6,948 bases of DNA from CAMEON01 sp045645165 (GTDB lineage: Bacteria; Bacillota; Clostridia; Oscillospirales; CAG-272), in NCBI GenBank assembly GCA_045645165.1, contig JAZRIF010000241.1:1-6948 (forward strand), given 5' to 3'. This document shows, piece after piece, positions 4,912 to 6,948 of the stretch; the stretch's first letter is position 1, and every line of letters starts with the position of its first letter. The notes under the pieces are model-generated. The model was not told the origin of the DNA and did no database searches. It was given only the letters and a program-made list of their open reading frames with translations. The position numbers were made by a program, and so were the translations under genes.

Positions 4912-6576
4912 TCATTCCGAGTTCTTGTTCCTTTTCACCAACAGGCGTCGGCGCATCCGTTCGGCGCAAGGCCACAGGATCGCGACGGCTCCCGCCGCGA
5001 CACACAGGTAAGCAAAAACGTTACCGATGACGCTGTACACCGTCACGCGGTCAGACAGATACACGTCCTCCATAACGTAGCCCGTTTTCAAGGGCGCCAG
5101 GGATTCCAGTATCTCTCCCTTTTCGTTTATGATGGAGGAAACTCCGGTGTTGGCGGAACGCACAACGTAGCGTCCCGTTTCAATAGCGCGGAGCTGAGAT
5201 TGGGCATGGTGCATCCACACGCCGCGGGAATCGGTAAACCAGGAATCGTTAGTGGAAACGGCCAAAATCTGCGCGCCGTTTTTCAGGCTGTCCATGGCGT
5301 TGATCTCATAGATGGAGTCAAAGCAAATGAGAGAACCCACGTTACCGATATCCAGGTCAAAAACCACAGAGTCCTCCCCCGCAGGGATATCCTCAGCCAG
5401 GGTGTTGATCTCGGCCAGCGGCGGGATGAGGGTCATGATCAGATTTCGGAAAGGAACGAATTCTCCGAAGGGCACGGGATTGCGCTTGTTGTAAACGGTG
5501 TTGTGCACCGTTCCGTCGGGAAGCGCCACAACGATGGAGTTGTAGTCGGCTTCACTTCCCTCCTCCACACGGGTAAAAAGCCCACAAAGAATGGGAACGC
5601 CGCACTCACGAGAAAGACTCGTGACATACTCGTACACCCACCCCTGTCGGTCGATGTTCGCCGGAATACAGGTCTCAGGCCAGACGATGAGATCCGCGCC
5701 CTCGGCGGCGGCCTCACGGGACAGGTCTCCGTAGACCTCCATGACACGATCCATCGTTCCGATACTCCAGTTCTCCAAGGAACCTTTGTTGCCCTGAATG
5801 GCAGCAGCCTTGATGGTCGTTCCCTCGTTCTTCATGGAAGCCATACGAATCACGCCGAAGCCCATGTTGCCAAAGTACAGCCCCGCAGCCAATGCTCCGC
5901 ACAGAACACGCTTGGAGGGGTGCAGAAACAGATAGGCCAGAATCCCGTTCACCGCTACGATGAGGAAGGTGATGAAGTAGGCGCCGAAAAACGAAGCGGA
6001 TTGGAGGTTGAGCACCATCTCAGCCTGTCCGAGGGACAGCCGTGCCCACGGCACCCCCGACCAGCCGCTGTGGGCTTGCCACCATTCCAGCGCCGTCCAC
6101 AGGCAGGCGAAAAGGATGGGGTGCAGGATCGTGTGCTTGGAGAGCCACTTGCCCCGCACTGCCACAGCCATCAATGGAAACAGAATCGCCGCGCCCAACG
6201 CCTGGAACAGAGAGAGTCCCAGACAGGCCACAGTTACCACCACCGCCGAGGCGGCGCGGGTCATGCCTGCGAAATCCAAAGGGTACATATAGAAAAACCA
6301 ATGGAAATTCACGGCGTAAAAGGGCCAGAAAAATACCAGACCCAGGCCGTAGAGACGGCGGTACTTCACCGTAGGATCAGCGGTCAGCGTCAAAATAGTA
6401 AACAACGCAGGGATCAAGGCGATCCACTCGAAAGCCCCGATCTGTGGGAAGATCACGGTCAGAGCAAAGAGTATACCGCCGAGGGGGAGAATGAGCCATC
6501 GCCACTTGACGGCTATATCCCGCAGAGAGCCATACCGTGAGGTTTGTCCCATGGATCCGCCGAGAATATCCGTCAT
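4912..6576 (-). CDS. lnt: Apolipoprotein N-acyltransferase (Lnt)
   Basis: This is an integral membrane enzyme that transfers an acyl chain from a phospholipid to the alpha-amino group of the lipidated N-terminal cysteine of lipoproteins. The protein has 554 residues, slightly longer than E. coli Lnt (512). Residues 1-245 hold about six or seven hydrophobic segments (for example near 25-45, 49-66, 76-97, 108-140, 150-165 and 196-218). A carbon-nitrogen hydrolase domain follows from about 253 to 505. The triad is complete: Glu301 in WPET, Lys364 in YNKRNPVPFGEFVPFR and Cys418 in SLICFDSIYE, with spacing close to the E. coli triad (267, 335, 387). A last membrane segment lies at about 514-536, with a basic tail. 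The ATG at 6576 is chosen because AAGGAGG lies 9 nt upstream and because it overlaps the preceding stop as ATGA. It is the second gene after an RluA-family synthase. No clear terminator follows its stop. Confidence 0.95.
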   Translation of the reverse strand: MTDILGGSMGQTSRYGSLRDIAVKWRWLILPLGGILFALTVIFPQIGAFEWIALIPALFTILTLTADPTVKYRRLYGLGLVFFWPFYAVNFHWFFYMYPLDFAGMTRAASAVVVTVACLGLSLFQALGAAILFPLMAVAVRGKWLSKHTILHPILFACLWTALEWWQAHSGWSGVPWARLSLGQAEMVLNLQSASFFGAYFITFLIVAVNGILAYLFLHPSKRVLCGALAAGLYFGNMGFGVIRMASMKNEGTTIKAAAIQGNKGSLENWSIGTMDRVMEVYGDLSREAAAEGADLIVWPETCIPANIDRQGWVYEYVTSLSRECGVPILCGLFTRVEEGSEADYNSIVVALPDGTVHNTVYNKRNPVPFGEFVPFRNLIMTLIPPLAEINTLAEDIPAGEDSVVFDLDIGNVGSLICFDSIYEINAMDSLKNGAQILAVSTNDSWFTDSRGVWMHHAQSQLRAIETGRYVVRSANTGVSSIINEKGEILESLAPLKTGYVMEDVYLSDRVTVYSVIGNVFAYLCVAAGAVAILWPCAERMRRRLLVKRNKNSE

Positions 6577-6948
6577 GCCTTGCTTCCTCCTTCGGACGAT
6601 GTGGCGGGGCGGACGTCCCATTTGGGCACGCCCTTCCCTTTGAGGTCAAAGCCCTTGGTGAACCAGATCTCGGCAGGGGGAATCACGAATTCCCGCCCAC
6701 GCAGGTAATTCAGCGAGCCTGCGTCCTCGGGGAGATCAAAACGGAGGCGGTAGGCGTAGAGAGCCTGGTACTTGTAGCCAGATCGTTTATCGTCGCGGTT
6801 GACGCCGTACTTGCCGTCGCCCACCAGGGGATGGCCGATATGCGCCATGTGGGCGCGGATCTGATGGGTGCGTCCCGTGACCAGCTCCACCTCCAGCAGG
6901 GAGACGGTATCCCCTCCCTCGCGGCGGAAGCCCAGGACGCGGTACTTG
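6573..6948 (-). CDS. RluA-family RNA pseudouridine synthase, C-terminal part (5' end outside the window)
   Basis: This is an enzyme isomerising specific uridines of ribosomal or transfer RNA to pseudouridine. Only the last 124 codons lie here; the frame is open to the right edge. Visible are LLEVELVTGRTHQIRAHMAHIGHPLVGDGKYG, the strongly conserved C-terminal catalytic-domain block of RluA/RluC/RluD enzymes, then YQALYAYRLRFDLP and LNYLRGREFVIPP, typical of the family's end. The catalytic Asp motif (HRLD) would lie upstream, outside the window. The subtype and target cannot be decided from this part. The stop TGA (6575-6573) shares bases with the lnt ATG (6576-6574), which suggests translational coupling. 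The lnt ribosome binding site lies within the final codons of this gene. Confidence 0.93.
   Translation of the reverse strand, partial: KYRVLGFRREGGDTVSLLEVELVTGRTHQIRAHMAHIGHPLVGDGKYGVNRDDKRSGYKYQALYAYRLRFDLPEDAGSLNYLRGREFVIPPAEIWFTKGFDLKGKGVPKWDVRPATSSEGGSKA
6586..6592 (-). promoter_or_regulatory. Ribosome binding site of lnt
   Basis: AAGGAGG on the minus strand, 9 nt before the ATG at 6576, inside the end of the pseudouridine synthase gene. It selects the 6576 start over the earlier in-frame ATG at 6621, which would place a basic, non-conserved stretch in front of the protein. Confidence 0.85.

Noticed and set aside
5200..6540. Open frame of 446 codons on the plus strand, antisense to lnt.
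   Set aside because: It is a shadow of lnt with low-complexity, His/Arg/Gln-rich composition and no recognisable motif.

Overview
The window looks like chromosomal DNA of a moderately GC-rich member of the Clostridia (Oscillospiraceae- or Christensenellales-like, probably a gut or anaerobic lineage). This is inferred from strong AGGAGG-type ribosome binding sites, consensus sigma-A promoters, Rho-independent terminators, a free-standing TSCPD protein, and the style of the HtpG and RluA-family sequences. The exact taxon cannot be fixed from this window. No tRNA, rRNA, CRISPR array, transposase or phage gene is visible.

Layout, left to right. Positions 1-136 hold no gene, but carry two adjacent perfect hairpins (25-54 and 61-83) and then the htpG ribosome binding site. 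A plus-strand cluster follows: htpG (Hsp90 chaperone, 137-2041), a divergent prephenate-dehydratase-like protein (2048-3043, 6 nt after htpG) and an 85-residue TSCPD protein (3072-3329). It ends at a strong hairpin (3340-3375) that can terminate transcription in both directions. Everything to the right is on the minus strand. Read in its own direction, that half begins with the C-terminal part of an RluA-family pseudouridine synthase entering from the right edge (6948-6573). This overlaps lnt (apolipoprotein N-acyltransferase, 6576-4912) by ATGA. Next comes a small lipoprotein with its own consensus promoter and UUCG terminator (4786-4415), and last a compact uronate-isomerase-like protein with its own consensus promoter (4285-3395), which converges on the plus-strand cluster.

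Working together: rlu and lnt are probably translationally coupled. Lnt acts on lipoproteins, and a lipoprotein gene lies directly downstream, though it has an independent promoter embedded in a 41-bp inverted repeat that looks like an operator. The htpG cluster mixes a chaperone with two proteins of unknown role.

The most unusual content is two apparent pseudoenzymes. The htpG-linked protein keeps the first half, the TRF motif and the ACT-like tail of prephenate dehydratase, but lacks the second catalytic lobe. The minus-strand protein is a 296-residue reduction of uronate isomerase (normally about 470 residues). It starts at the HxH motif and ends just where the catalytic Asp should be. Both have intact frames and credible expression signals, so they look like repurposed proteins rather than decaying genes.
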